Below are positions 33,201 through 42,428 of a stretch of 64,000 nt of DNA, piece by piece. Within the stretch, counting starts at the first letter, position 1, and each line of letters begins with the position of its first letter. The position numbers and the translations under genes are program-made. Below the pieces are notes generated by a model that worked only from the letters and a program-made list of their open reading frames with translations, was not told the origin of the DNA and ran no database searches. The stretch comes from Misgurnus anguillicaudatus (taxonomy: Eukaryota > Chordata > Actinopteri > Cypriniformes > Cobitidae): positions 6,242,501 through 6,306,500 of the forward strand of contig NC_073351.2 in NCBI RefSeq assembly GCF_027580225.2, written 5' to 3'.

Positions 33201-36200
33201 AAGGAATTTACTTGAAGCAGTTTGAGAATCATTTTGAGCCTGTAATTTGTGTCCAGTGTGTGGATAAAGATGTCTGCTTTAATTTGTGCAAATCAAGTAA
33301 CTTGTCAGAGGTGGGGACAAGGTATATTTCTAGAAACACTTCAAAAGAAATTGTAGAGAGTGCTGTAAATGTGTGTATTTCAAGCAGAAATAATTTTTCT
33401 AAGTATTACAAAAGAAAGTGGTCATTCAAAAAATACATTAAATATCAAGAAGATTTGTTGTATAAGGAAAGGAAGATGGATTCGAGCAAGACAAAGTATC
33501 GGGAAGATGAATTGTACAAGGAAAAGGTAAAGCAGACAAGCAAAAGGAAGTATAGGGAAGATGACTTGCACAAGGAAAAGGTAAAGCAGAGAAGCAAAAG
33601 GAAGTATAGGGAAGATGAATTGTACAAGGAAAAGGTAAAGCAGACAAGCAAAAGGAAGTATAGGGAAGATGACTTGCACAAGGAAAAGGTAAAGCAGACA
33701 AGCAAAAGGAAGTATAGGGAAGATGATTTGCACAAGGAAAAGGTTAAGGAGACAAGCAAAAGGAAATACAAGTTAAATCAGTTGCACAGACAGAATATAA
33801 AGAACATGAGTAGAATGAAGTATCACGGAAATAATGAATATAAAGAATGTGTTAAAGCTGGTATGAAATTGAAAAGGAAACAAATAAAACAAAAATCAGG
33901 ACAGTTTGATTTTGTAATGCAGCAGTTTTTGGATTTAGTCAAAGATGGGCCAGATTTTGTGTGTTGTGTTTGCCAAAGATTGTTGTTTCGACATCAGGTT
34001 TTAAGTTTTGAAAGGGATTATTATTGCAAGAGCAAAACGATAGGTTTAATTTTAGATCAATGTGTAACTAAAGAATATTTACACAAATGTAATAAGAACT
34101 GTATAATGCCATGTCAATGGTTGGATACTTGTAGAAGTAATATGTGGATCTGTTACACGTGTCATTATAAGATTAATAAAGGTGAAATGCCACCTGAAAG
34201 CGCCTCAAACAACTTAAGAGTTCATCCTGTTCCACCTGAATTGGCATGTTTGAATAGTTTGGAACAGCATTTGATTGCTTTAAATATACCGTTTATGAAA
34301 ATGTTAGCATTACCAAAAGGGGGTCAAAATGGAGTTCATGGCCCTGTTACATGTGTTCCGGCAAATATTGTACAAACTTCCAATTTGTTGCCCACTTCTA
34401 ATGTTAAAGGGTCTTTGTTACCTGTAAAATTGAAGCGTAAGCTAACGTATAAAGGGTATTATAAATATCAGTTTGTTGACACCATGCATATTCAAAATGC
34501 ATTAAAATATTTAAAATTGACAAATATGCATTATAAAGATGTGGAGTTTAACGCATTGTGGGTAAATGAGTTTTGTAGGGAGCAAAATACTGAGGTTTTA
34601 GGAAAGGAGAGAGATGCTAATATAGAGAGTGTTGAAGTATCTGAAGATGTTGAAGATGAGCAATTGCATGATAGACAACAACATTGCATGTTCCAGGATA
34701 CATGTCTTATGCCTATTGATATTGGTCAGGAAGCACTAGATCAGTATTTTGATGGTATATTGAATCTGGCTCCAGCAGAGGGAAATAATCCTGTAAAATT
34801 GCTTTCTGATCTTGCTAATGAAGCTAAATGTTTTCCAGCGTTGTTTCCTCTGGGACGTAATACATATCATGAAAGTCGAGAAATTCGGTTGACATTGTCA
34901 CGTTACTTTAATAACAGAATTTTACATGCTGATGGTAGATTTGCACAAAATGTAGAATATATATTTTTTGCTCAATGCATGTCTGAGCTTGAACAGGTTG
35001 TGTCCAATGTATCTATTGCATTACGTAAAGGAAAAGGGGGATGTGTGTCTCAGACTGTTAGTCGTGATGTGTTAAACAATGAGGAGGATTTAAAAAAGTT
35101 ACTGGAATTTGATGATGGATATCGTTTTCTCAAACCTATTCGTGGTACCCCAGCTTTTTGGCAGACTGCACAACGGGACCTCCTTGCATGCGTTCGTCAA
35201 CTGGGTGTCCCTACATGGTTTTGTTCGTTTTCTTCCGCTGATATGCGATGGACCAATCTTCTTTATAGTATTCTTAAACAGGAAGGTAGATCAGAGACAG
35301 TTGAACAGTTACAGTGGGCAGACAGGTGTGAACTCTTGCGTCGCAATCCTGTCACTGCAGCAAGAATGTTTGATTTTCGGTGGCATTGTTTTTTGAGGAA
35401 GGTTCTTATGTCTTCATCCAATCCAATAGGTAAAATTAAGGATTACTTTTACCGTGTGGAATTTCAGCAACGTGGTTCACCACATGTTCATTGCCTGTTT
35501 TGGATTGAGAATGCCCCACAAATAGATAAAAACACAGATGAAGAGGTAATTCAGTTTATTGATAAATATGTAACATGTGAATTACCATCAAATGATGACA
35601 CATTGTTGGACATAGTGACATCTGTGCAGCAGCATTCTAAAAGACATTCCAAAAGTTGTAAAAAGAAAAATACCACTTGTCGTTTTAATTTTCCAAGGCC
35701 AGCATCAGCTAGAACATTTATATGTCGCACTAAAAAGTCGTGCAAGTGTAAGTTAGATAATAATGATAACCAAACACAATGTACATGTGTAAATAGAGGT
35801 CAGACAGATGCTGATAAAATGACAAGAGAGCAGGCAGGCAATATTTTGACTGCTATTAAGAGGGCTATTTCTGATGAAAACAATAATTATGATAGTGTGG
35901 AACATTTGTACAAACATTTGGGTATAAATCAGGCAACCTTTGAGGTTGCATATAAATGCTTTAGTCGAAATACTCATGTTGTGTTGAAGAGGCAGGTTAA
36001 TGAAGTTTGGGTAAATCAATATAGCAAGCCACTGTTAAAGTGCTGGAATGCAAATTTAGATATCCAGTATGTTGTTGATGCGTATGCTTGTGTAGTCTAT
36101 ATCATTTCATACATATCAAAATCAGAAAGGGAAATGGGATTATTGTTAGGAAATGCTCAAAGAGAAGCCCGTAAAGATGGAAATATTAGTGCCAAAGATG

Positions 36201-39193
36201 CATTGAAAAATCTAGGAAGTGTTTATTTGCATAACAGAGAAGTGTGTGCTCAAGAATCTGTGTATAGGTTAACAAATATGCATTTGAAGGAATGTTCAAG
36301 AAAAGTTGTGTTTATACCAACAGGAGAGAATATAGTTAAAATGAGTCTTCCTTTAAATATGTTGAGGCAAAAGGCAACATCATGTGATCTTGCCACTGAA
36401 GACATGTGGATGATTAGCATTGTAGATCGTTATAAGAACAGACCGAATGACTCGGTTTTTAATGATATGTGTATAGCAACTTTTGCATCAGAATATCGTA
36501 TCTTGAGTAAAAATGAAAAATCTCAGAAACAGATTAAATTAAACAATGATTGTGGTTTTATTACAAAAAGAACAAGAACAAGTCCTGCAGTTGTTCGTTA
36601 TGCACGTTTTTCTGAATCAAAAAATCCAGAACTATTTTATCAAAGTATTATGCAATTATTTCTGCCATATCGTGTTGATATGCAACTAAAACCTTCAAAC
36701 TGTGAAACATTTGAACAGTTTTATAAGAATGGTCATGTGACATTTACTGATGGATCTAGACGTTCAGTCAGGTCAGTTGTTGATGTAAATAGAAAGCACT
36801 TTGAAATTCAAGCAGATGAGTTGGATAATATACATAATACAATTGACAGTGATGGTATAATAGAAGATGGTTGGTGTGAACTGTGCCCAGAGCAAGAGTT
36901 AGAGCGCTTGATGTGTGAGCATGAAATGAAAAATCAAAGACCGCTATTGGAAGAAAATGAGGAAAATATTCCCGATTTAGCTGTAAGTAACCAGAAAGTT
37001 GCCTATTTGGAAAAGAACAATAATATAATGTGCAGAAAAGATGGTTTGGCCTTAATTAGATCTTTAAATGAGACACAGTTATCCATTTTTTATCAGATTC
37101 GACAATGGTGCTCGGATAAGATAATGGGGAAAAACCCAGATTCGTTACATGTATTTATTACAGGTGGTGCAGGGACAGGAAAAAGCCATTTAATAAAAGC
37201 TATTCAGTATGAGTCAGTAAGGATATTGTCAACAATGTGTCGTCATCCTGATAACATTTCTGTTGTGTTAACAGCTCCTACAGGGATTGCAGCATACAAT
37301 TTGCATGCATCAACTATTCATAACACCTTCAACATTGGGAAAGATGTTCGCTTGCCATACATTCCTTTGGGTGAAGAAAAGTTAAATTGTTTGCGTGCCA
37401 AATATTGTGATCTGCAAATTTTGATAATTGATGAAATATCAATGGTTGATCACAATCTTTTGACATACATTCATGGTAGGCTAAGGCAAATTAAACAAAC
37501 TGGTGACTTTTCTCCCTTTGGAAATGTGAGTGTAATTGCTGTTGGAGATTTTTTCCAATTACCTCCAGTAAAGGGGAAACCACTGTATGTTGATGATATT
37601 GGTGTTAATTTGTGGTCAAGCCTTTTTTCAGTGGTGGAATTAAAAGAAATAGTTAGGCAAAAAGATAATGTGTTTGCAGCGTTATTAAATCGAATAAGAA
37701 CTCGTACAAAAGATACTCCTATGTTGAATAGTGATATTGAGATATTGAGATGTTGTGAAACCGGTGAAGTCAGCTCAGCTTTACATATATTTTCTACAAA
37801 TAGGCAGGTAAATGAGCATAATGTGGAGCAGCTACTTAAGACTTGTCCTGAATATTTAGAGATTGATGCTCAGGATTTTGTAACTAATACAAAAACAGGT
37901 AAACTTGAATTAAAAAGTGGACACCATGCCAAAGCATATAACACATGTTTGGAGGAAACATTGCTTTTAGGAAAAGGTGCTCGTGTAATGTTGTGTAAAA
38001 ATGTTGATGTAATGGATGGTCTGGTAAATGGGGTATGTGGCACAGTAACGCACATAATTAACGCCAATAATATTAAGTTTCCTCAAACAGTCTATGTTAA
38101 ATTTGATGACAGTCAGGTTGGTGCACAGAGGAGAAAACGCTGTACATATGCCTCGGCAGTTGAAATGGGTTCTACAGCTATTCAACCAGAAGAGGAAAGA
38201 GTAACTAATAAAGGTGGATTGCGGCGTCAATTTCCACTAAAACTAGCTTGGGCATGTACAGTACATAAAGTACAAGGAATTAGCGTTGATGAAGCTGTAG
38301 TATCCCTTAAAAAAATCTTTGCACCTGGACAATCATATGTGGCATTAAGTCGTGTTCGAAGTTTGTCAGGTTTGGTTATTCAGGATTTTGAAGAGAAGGC
38401 TATATATTGTAAAGACAGCATAAAAGATGCAATTCAAAACATGCCCGCCTTTTCTAATGACAATTTACCAGTGTTGAAAGTGGATCCACAAGATTTCACT
38501 GTGTTTTTGATTAATGTGCAAAATCTAAGCTGGCATTTAGCTGATTTGGTCTTGTCAACACAGCATTTGCAGCTTAACTGCATTGCCGTTACTGAAACAT
38601 GGCTGCCTGCAACTATGCCATGCGAAACTGTTCATATTAAGGGTTTTGATTTTCATAACCATCCACGAAGCTTATCTTATTGTAGCAGTAACCCAACATT
38701 AATTGAAATACAAGGACAACAGCATGGTGGAGTTGGCATGTATACTTTAAAAAACGGGGCACATAATATAATTGAAGTACCAAATTTGAATTTAGAATGC
38801 TTAGTTTGTGATTTTACTATGCACAATATATTATTGGCAGTTATTTATCGGCCACCATCTTATCCTATGTGTTTGTTTAAAGAACATCTAGGCAAATTAA
38901 TTGATTGGGTAGATCCAATAAGTAAAACAGTTGTTATTATGGGAGATTTCAATGATAATATTCTACAGTCTTCAACAATCTGCAAGTTTATGACCACCAA
39001 AGGGTTTGTTCAACATGTCACACAACCCACAACAGAGAAAGGCACATTAATTGATCATATATATGTCAAAACAACATATTATAATGTAGAGTCAGTAGTG
39101 TTTCCAACATATTTTAGTGATCATGAAGGCATTCTATGTTGTTTTAAATCTAATACTTTTAACAGTGATGAAGGGGAATTTGACCAGCTGTAG
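30212..39193 (+). CDS. Helentron Rep/helicase/endonuclease polyprotein, 2993 aa
   Basis: One uninterrupted ORF. Domains in order: two N-terminal cysteine-protease-like repeats (about 30-230 and 270-495; the second has GVQC302 and VD433SH435, resembling herpesvirus-tegument/C76-type deubiquitinases; the first lacks these residues); OTU1 (about 640-765; D647GNC650, H759); OTU2 (about 890-1012; DNS899, H1007); 18-aa basic repeats (1092-1199); a Cys/His-rich region (about 1235-1390); Helitron Rep (about 1550-1990) with HUH H1758-V-H1760 and Y1963-x3-Y1967; PIF1-type SF1B helicase (about 2275-2750) with Walker A GGAGTGKS (K2324), Walker B D2407E2408, GDFFQLPP, TVHKVQG (Q2688) and ALSRVR (R2714); AP endonuclease of LINE type (2760-2990) with E2795, YRPP, GD2912FN2914 and SD2970H2971. 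Rep nicks and joins DNA, the helicase unwinds it for rolling-circle transposition, and the endonuclease marks the Helentron branch. All catalytic motifs of Rep, helicase and endonuclease are intact. The start follows a splice acceptor. Confidence 0.93.
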   Translation: MPKKRGFHMCRRPQSMKGRNNTNVCVCSEKLQQFVVSGTDVRVAPLNCDVNASIASGVVAAVKHVIGPVCTWTKKDVDDICVEGSKLATYAKASHERDGKEKELGKLFEEHSLFGRKWNVEIGEPVYRDFGLLESESVMYENLQEYLLKDGMCLLNLQSAFTVIIHHNDYFVMVDCGTRNVFGLAADIGTSVAVFNTCLNDLMVHIRNVRTSLNAQWYGINSLSVKKGQEDSEMQSGTVFTYSDIIDDVVFENSSAVRFESGNIGSDFAGELENNTSVRPGNSVRGSFHQGNEQFKYRGVQCMAIALVSLAKHTVHSVFSWQTKDLDRVVVLGDQLYTDLRDANRISQMSNMLSVPDLPKQSLIDGDNFFFHYGDVVSGDVDVLEGEFIESGAYVSLSSGLEKMCTQYDACILTLCDSTCAVISQNEQFALVDSHARSAVGMVDGNGKSVVVYFSSLKHLFDHICNLAAGLSKRKPFEITGICVTVTNLKARPLPIISEVTCTADEFGMETLQDVSKMQHVNNYYEGGISSENSNITFEFDDMVADNGYISQQEKQKIQNNGCAKIEFDLNSEKDLPRNDAIIEVKSDVTFVHEVINKNWIFSPISKHICETLCTHLNIVFEKPNEPVFTRVGLLGTPCKNGSIVADGNCFFRAISQAVSGTQRNHRKIRLAVVQHLEKNSVKYKNILRREYVSVSDYLIKSKMRYVNNWATEVEIQATADFLGVSVLTFYNGHWLKYSCNSKLLSNYCIYLENCNENHYETVLCVHEPDLQSCYGYCKTNTSYPKRFNIRSQCKDENNVLNLEYNRHLIEDQKQFNIEQQHDGTLKAMQNDICCQSEMEVNSIGQSMFKYSPISTEVAQTLCTKYNMNYEKQNIQLPTVYGSLGGVCKSHKVVEDDNSFFRALAQVISGSENNHRKVRLAVVKYMEYNTEEHMKLIGKEYSSMSEYIKHSKIKYVGHCASDTEIQGTANAFCVNIYICNGGKWVKYSSMSTVLRMEGIYLKQFENHFEPVICVQCVDKDVCFNLCKSSNLSEVGTRYISRNTSKEIVESAVNVCISSRNNFSKYYKRKWSFKKYIKYQEDLLYKERKMDSSKTKYREDELYKEKVKQTSKRKYREDDLHKEKVKQRSKRKYREDELYKEKVKQTSKRKYREDDLHKEKVKQTSKRKYREDDLHKEKVKETSKRKYKLNQLHRQNIKNMSRMKYHGNNEYKECVKAGMKLKRKQIKQKSGQFDFVMQQFLDLVKDGPDFVCCVCQRLLFRHQVLSFERDYYCKSKTIGLILDQCVTKEYLHKCNKNCIMPCQWLDTCRSNMWICYTCHYKINKGEMPPESASNNLRVHPVPPELACLNSLEQHLIALNIPFMKMLALPKGGQNGVHGPVTCVPANIVQTSNLLPTSNVKGSLLPVKLKRKLTYKGYYKYQFVDTMHIQNALKYLKLTNMHYKDVEFNALWVNEFCREQNTEVLGKERDANIESVEVSEDVEDEQLHDRQQHCMFQDTCLMPIDIGQEALDQYFDGILNLAPAEGNNPVKLLSDLANEAKCFPALFPLGRNTYHESREIRLTLSRYFNNRILHADGRFAQNVEYIFFAQCMSELEQVVSNVSIALRKGKGGCVSQTVSRDVLNNEEDLKKLLEFDDGYRFLKPIRGTPAFWQTAQRDLLACVRQLGVPTWFCSFSSADMRWTNLLYSILKQEGRSETVEQLQWADRCELLRRNPVTAARMFDFRWHCFLRKVLMSSSNPIGKIKDYFYRVEFQQRGSPHVHCLFWIENAPQIDKNTDEEVIQFIDKYVTCELPSNDDTLLDIVTSVQQHSKRHSKSCKKKNTTCRFNFPRPASARTFICRTKKSCKCKLDNNDNQTQCTCVNRGQTDADKMTREQAGNILTAIKRAISDENNNYDSVEHLYKHLGINQATFEVAYKCFSRNTHVVLKRQVNEVWVNQYSKPLLKCWNANLDIQYVVDAYACVVYIISYISKSEREMGLLLGNAQREARKDGNISAKDALKNLGSVYLHNREVCAQESVYRLTNMHLKECSRKVVFIPTGENIVKMSLPLNMLRQKATSCDLATEDMWMISIVDRYKNRPNDSVFNDMCIATFASEYRILSKNEKSQKQIKLNNDCGFITKRTRTSPAVVRYARFSESKNPELFYQSIMQLFLPYRVDMQLKPSNCETFEQFYKNGHVTFTDGSRRSVRSVVDVNRKHFEIQADELDNIHNTIDSDGIIEDGWCELCPEQELERLMCEHEMKNQRPLLEENEENIPDLAVSNQKVAYLEKNNNIMCRKDGLALIRSLNETQLSIFYQIRQWCSDKIMGKNPDSLHVFITGGAGTGKSHLIKAIQYESVRILSTMCRHPDNISVVLTAPTGIAAYNLHASTIHNTFNIGKDVRLPYIPLGEEKLNCLRAKYCDLQILIIDEISMVDHNLLTYIHGRLRQIKQTGDFSPFGNVSVIAVGDFFQLPPVKGKPLYVDDIGVNLWSSLFSVVELKEIVRQKDNVFAALLNRIRTRTKDTPMLNSDIEILRCCETGEVSSALHIFSTNRQVNEHNVEQLLKTCPEYLEIDAQDFVTNTKTGKLELKSGHHAKAYNTCLEETLLLGKGARVMLCKNVDVMDGLVNGVCGTVTHIINANNIKFPQTVYVKFDDSQVGAQRRKRCTYASAVEMGSTAIQPEEERVTNKGGLRRQFPLKLAWACTVHKVQGISVDEAVVSLKKIFAPGQSYVALSRVRSLSGLVIQDFEEKAIYCKDSIKDAIQNMPAFSNDNLPVLKVDPQDFTVFLINVQNLSWHLADLVLSTQHLQLNCIAVTETWLPATMPCETVHIKGFDFHNHPRSLSYCSSNPTLIEIQGQQHGGVGMYTLKNGAHNIIEVPNLNLECLVCDFTMHNILLAVIYRPPSYPMCLFKEHLGKLIDWVDPISKTVVIMGDFNDNILQSSTICKFMTTKGFVQHVTQPTTEKGTLIDHIYVKTTYYNVESVVFPTYFSDHEGILCCFKSNTFNSDEGEFDQL
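33485..33808 (+). repeat. 54-bp coding repeat (18-aa basic units)
   Basis: Five near-identical 54-bp units start at 33485, 33539, 33593, 33647 and 33701, followed by a decayed sixth. Each encodes SKRKYRED(D/E)LHKEKVKQT or a close variant, strongly charged and probably a helical linker or nucleic-acid-binding segment. Two unit types (ELYKEK and DLHKEK) alternate in the first four, pointing to duplication of a pair. Three long shadow frames on minus arise from this repeat. Confidence 0.95.
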
Positions 39194-39204
39194 TTGTTCC
39201 TATT

Positions 39205-39900
39205 CAGCTTTGTTTGGCAAAGGAGGTGGAGAGAGAATTCACATTCCTGTAGATTCTTTATCTCTGCTGAGCCAAATATCGCTGTATTTCATTTTTTTCT
39301 GTAATGCAAAACCTCTAGTTTTCTTGTAATTAACAGCTTTGTCTGGCAAAGGAGGTGGAGAGAGAATTTACATTCCTGTAGATTCTTTATCTCTGCTGAG
39401 CCAAATATCACTGTATTTAATTTTGTTTCTGTACTCTGTAATGCAAAACATGTAGTTTTCTTGTAATTAACAGCTTTGTTTGGCAAAGGAGGTGGAGAGA
39501 GAATTCACATTCCTGTAGATTCTTTATCTCTGCTGAGCCAAATATCGCTGTATTTCATTTTTTTCTGTAATGCAAAACCTCTAGTTTTCTTGTAATTAAC
39601 AGCTTTGTCTGGCAAAGGAGGTGGAGAGAGAATTTACATTCCTGTAGATTCTTTATCTCTGCTGAGCCAAATATCCCTGTATTTAATTTTTTTCTGTACT
39701 CTGAAATGCAAAACATGTAGTTTTCTTGTAATGAACAGCTTTTTTTGGCAAAGGAGGTGGGGAGAGAATTCACATCCCTGTAGATTCTTTATCTCTGCTG
39801 AGCCAAATATAGCTGTATTTCATTTTTTATGTACTCTGTAATGCAAAACATGTAATTTTCTTGTAATGAACAGCTTTGTTTGGCAAAGGAGGTGGAGAGT
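39205..39900 (+). repeat. 129-137-bp tandem array at the 3' end of the Rep/helicase gene
   Basis: Units begin with CAGCTTTGTYTGGCAAAGGA at 39205, 39334, 39471, 39600, 39736 and 39871 (last partial). Spacing is 129, 137, 129, 136 and 135; the difference is mainly presence of a GTACTCT insert. Types alternate short/long, as after duplication of a dimer. It starts 12 bp after the stop codon, so it forms the 3' UTR or subterminal region. Tandem arrays near an end are known for Helentron-like elements. Short frames within it are not genes. Confidence 0.9.
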
Positions 39901-41003
39901 TTATGTCCCTTTGATAAGTTTAGGTAAGAGTGGTTTCTTTTCCTGCATTTGAACAACATTTAATTTTTAAAACAAATATTTACCCGTTTAAGTAGTGCTA
40001 GGTATAAATACAAATGCCAATTCAGCTCAGGTCTCAATTTTTCCATTTGATTTTCCAACAGTCTAAAATAGTGAAATGAAAATGAAATAAAAAAATAACT
40101 TTAGAAGCCACAGACGTAATTATAACATTTATTTTAAATGTGGCATTTTTCCTGTTCCAATTTTTCAACATTTTTAAACTTATATTAATGTGTAATGTTT
40201 CTGTTAGAGCATAAATAACTAAAATTATAAAGCTCAAAGTTCAATGCCAAGCGATTTATTTTCTTTAATAGATTTTATTTTTCAAGAACTACAAAGAACC
40301 ATTGGTTTGGACTACAGTCCTCTATTTCCCAATAAGATGACGACAATATTCTAAATTTTTGGCTAACCTCCGCCTACAGGTATACGTCAAGAAAGGGTGT
40401 GACCTTGTTGCACATCCATGAAGAAAAGGAAGAGGTGTATTAGTAGAGTGTTTTTGTCACCATGCCATTAAAACACTGTTATTTTCATCCTGGAGTCAAA
40501 TCCTCTTTGTTTGGCCTGCTGAGGACAGCTTCCTCAATCTATCGTGACCATTCCTGACAACATGCGCTAAGCTGCTGTCGTCGAATCACAACACACTGGA
40601 CCAGCTACTTAATCAAAACTCGTTAAACATTTCTGAAGGAGGGACTTCATAGAACAAGAAAAAGATATCAGCTTGTTTTTAGGACAGTGAAAACAGCGGC
40701 ATAAAGAAGTAAATTGTGTTTAAAAATGCTGCATACATTGAATACATTACAATACATTAAATTGTGCATCATAAACACAATCAAAGCTTCGAAAACCCAG
40801 GATAAAACGGCACGTTTAATTTTAGCCATAATTACCATTTCTATTATCCTGTAATGAATCGCTAAAGGTTACAATGCTAGAAATGATAATACTGTATTGG
40901 TACAAATGAGTAATCTATATTTCAATTGTGACCATGGTAAATATGTGATAGGAAATTTTTCTTAGGAAATCGCTCTTAAAAGTGCATTAGTCTAGTTAGA
41001 CTG
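39901..41003. other. Spacer downstream of Rep/helicase gene
   Basis: AT-rich, with no recognisable gene. A weak poly(A)-type context (GAAATAAAAAAATAAC) is at about 40084. The 3' terminus of the Helentron should fall here or shortly after the array, but no terminal palindrome could be picked out by eye. Confidence 0.35.
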
Positions 41004-41288
41004 TTAAAGGAACAGTATGTAAGAAATTTATATCAATTAATCATAAAATGCCCCTGATGTCACTAGACATTAAGAAATCTTTTTCATTTCAAATACTTAT
41101 TTCACTGAAAACAGTGGTCTGGCCAGGATATTATCATTTAAAAAGTGGAGTTGCAACCCCTTAACTGATGTTCATGTTGTCATGTTGTGTATTGACCACC
41201 AGTTGTGTGATTGCAGTACCAGTTTTAGCCACAAGTTTTGTGATTGCAGTACCAGTTTTGGCCACAATCCTACATACTGTTCCTTTAA
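41004..41288. mobile_element. TTAA-flanked MITE
   Basis: The ends are TTAAAGGAACAGTATGTA and, inverted, TACATACTGTTCCTTTAA, with TTAA at both edges. It contains an internal direct repeat GATTGCAGTACCAGTTTT (two copies 39 bp apart). The frames at 41168-41422 translate this repeat and are not a gene. Confidence 0.8.
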
Positions 41289-41686
41289 CTTATGTTGTTG
41301 CAAATGCAGGTTTTGTTTTCCCCAAAAAACAAAAGACATCGGTAATGGTACTCCTGGTTTACTGGGATGGGGTTCGATTCCCTACGATGTTTATGCTTAT
41401 TGTGGCAACTAAAAATAATTAAAATTAGTTTAAGACTCAAATTTCCATAAAACATATATCCACATTAGATGCTGTTAAGTTCAAGCATGTCTTTGTGTGC
41501 ATGTGACTATATTTAAGTACTAAAGGGTACAAATCTACCTAATAAAGATTAGCAAGTTATAATTTGTTTATGTGCCTTTCTATGTAACTTTTTTTAAAAA
41601 TCCCACTTCAAAACACAGAAAACAAGCACCTTTAGTGAACATTCTATCCAGGGCTCGAAATTGCAACATATGGTAGCATATGTGAC

Positions 41687-42399
41687 TAGAGTTGCCGCGG
41701 TGACGTAATTTTCCAACCGGTTAATCAGCGCGTCACAAACTCGGTGATCCCGGTATCACCGAGTGGGAGGGGCTTATAAATGCGCCTGCAGACGTGCACA
41801 TTTTACTTTCACTTTTGAATTACGCAACTGTTTAAATGCATCACTTGCGTAAGCTGCGTTAAATCGCCTATGAATTTGCGTGCAATGTGAGTGCAACAGC
41901 TGGTTTACTTAAGTGCTTGAGTCAATGTGCGCAGGTAATTCTCACAGAACCCGCCAGTCCCAAGCAGAGCAACCGGCTACTTCTCCATAAAAGCGCTGCT
42001 TGAATGATGGGTTTAATATCTTTCTTGATGAAAAACACAACAACAAAACGATCTCGCTTATATTAAACATCATATATGTATATTGTAACAAAAACGAGCA
42101 AAGCACGCGGCTTCTGTCATCATCTGGTCAGTCAGCTTGCCTTGCAAACTCTGACAGAAATAAATGAAATCTGACACCTGCGGCAGCTCTGTGACGTGAC
42201 GCGCGTTCAGCCCCGCTGAATTCAGACAACAGACACATTCAGTTGTAAGTGTTTGCTCTCTCTAACGAAACTAATGATTTAATTACACGAAAATATCAAA
42301 ACGACGGTGAAAGACGGTGTCGCGGTGGGCAAGTGATATAACCGGTGAGAGGCTGAAGCACCGGTTATCACCGTTTCACCGACTATCGCGGCAAGCCTA
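41687..42399. mobile_element. hAT MITE with TSD TATGTGAC
   Basis: The termini are TAGAGTTGCCGCGG and, inverted, CGCGGCAAGCCTA. The 8-bp duplication TATGTGAC is perfect (41679-41686 and 42400-42407). Palindromic CGGTGATCCCGGTATCACCG lies near 41741. No coding capacity in 713 bp. Confidence 0.9.
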
Positions 42400-42428
42400 T
42401 ATGTGACTGAAATGTAATATGTGCAACC

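Noticed and set aside
33422..33771. Three long minus-strand frames with repeated PYTSFCLSALPF-like motifs
   Set aside because: They are antisense readings of the 54-bp coding repeat in the Rep/helicase gene.
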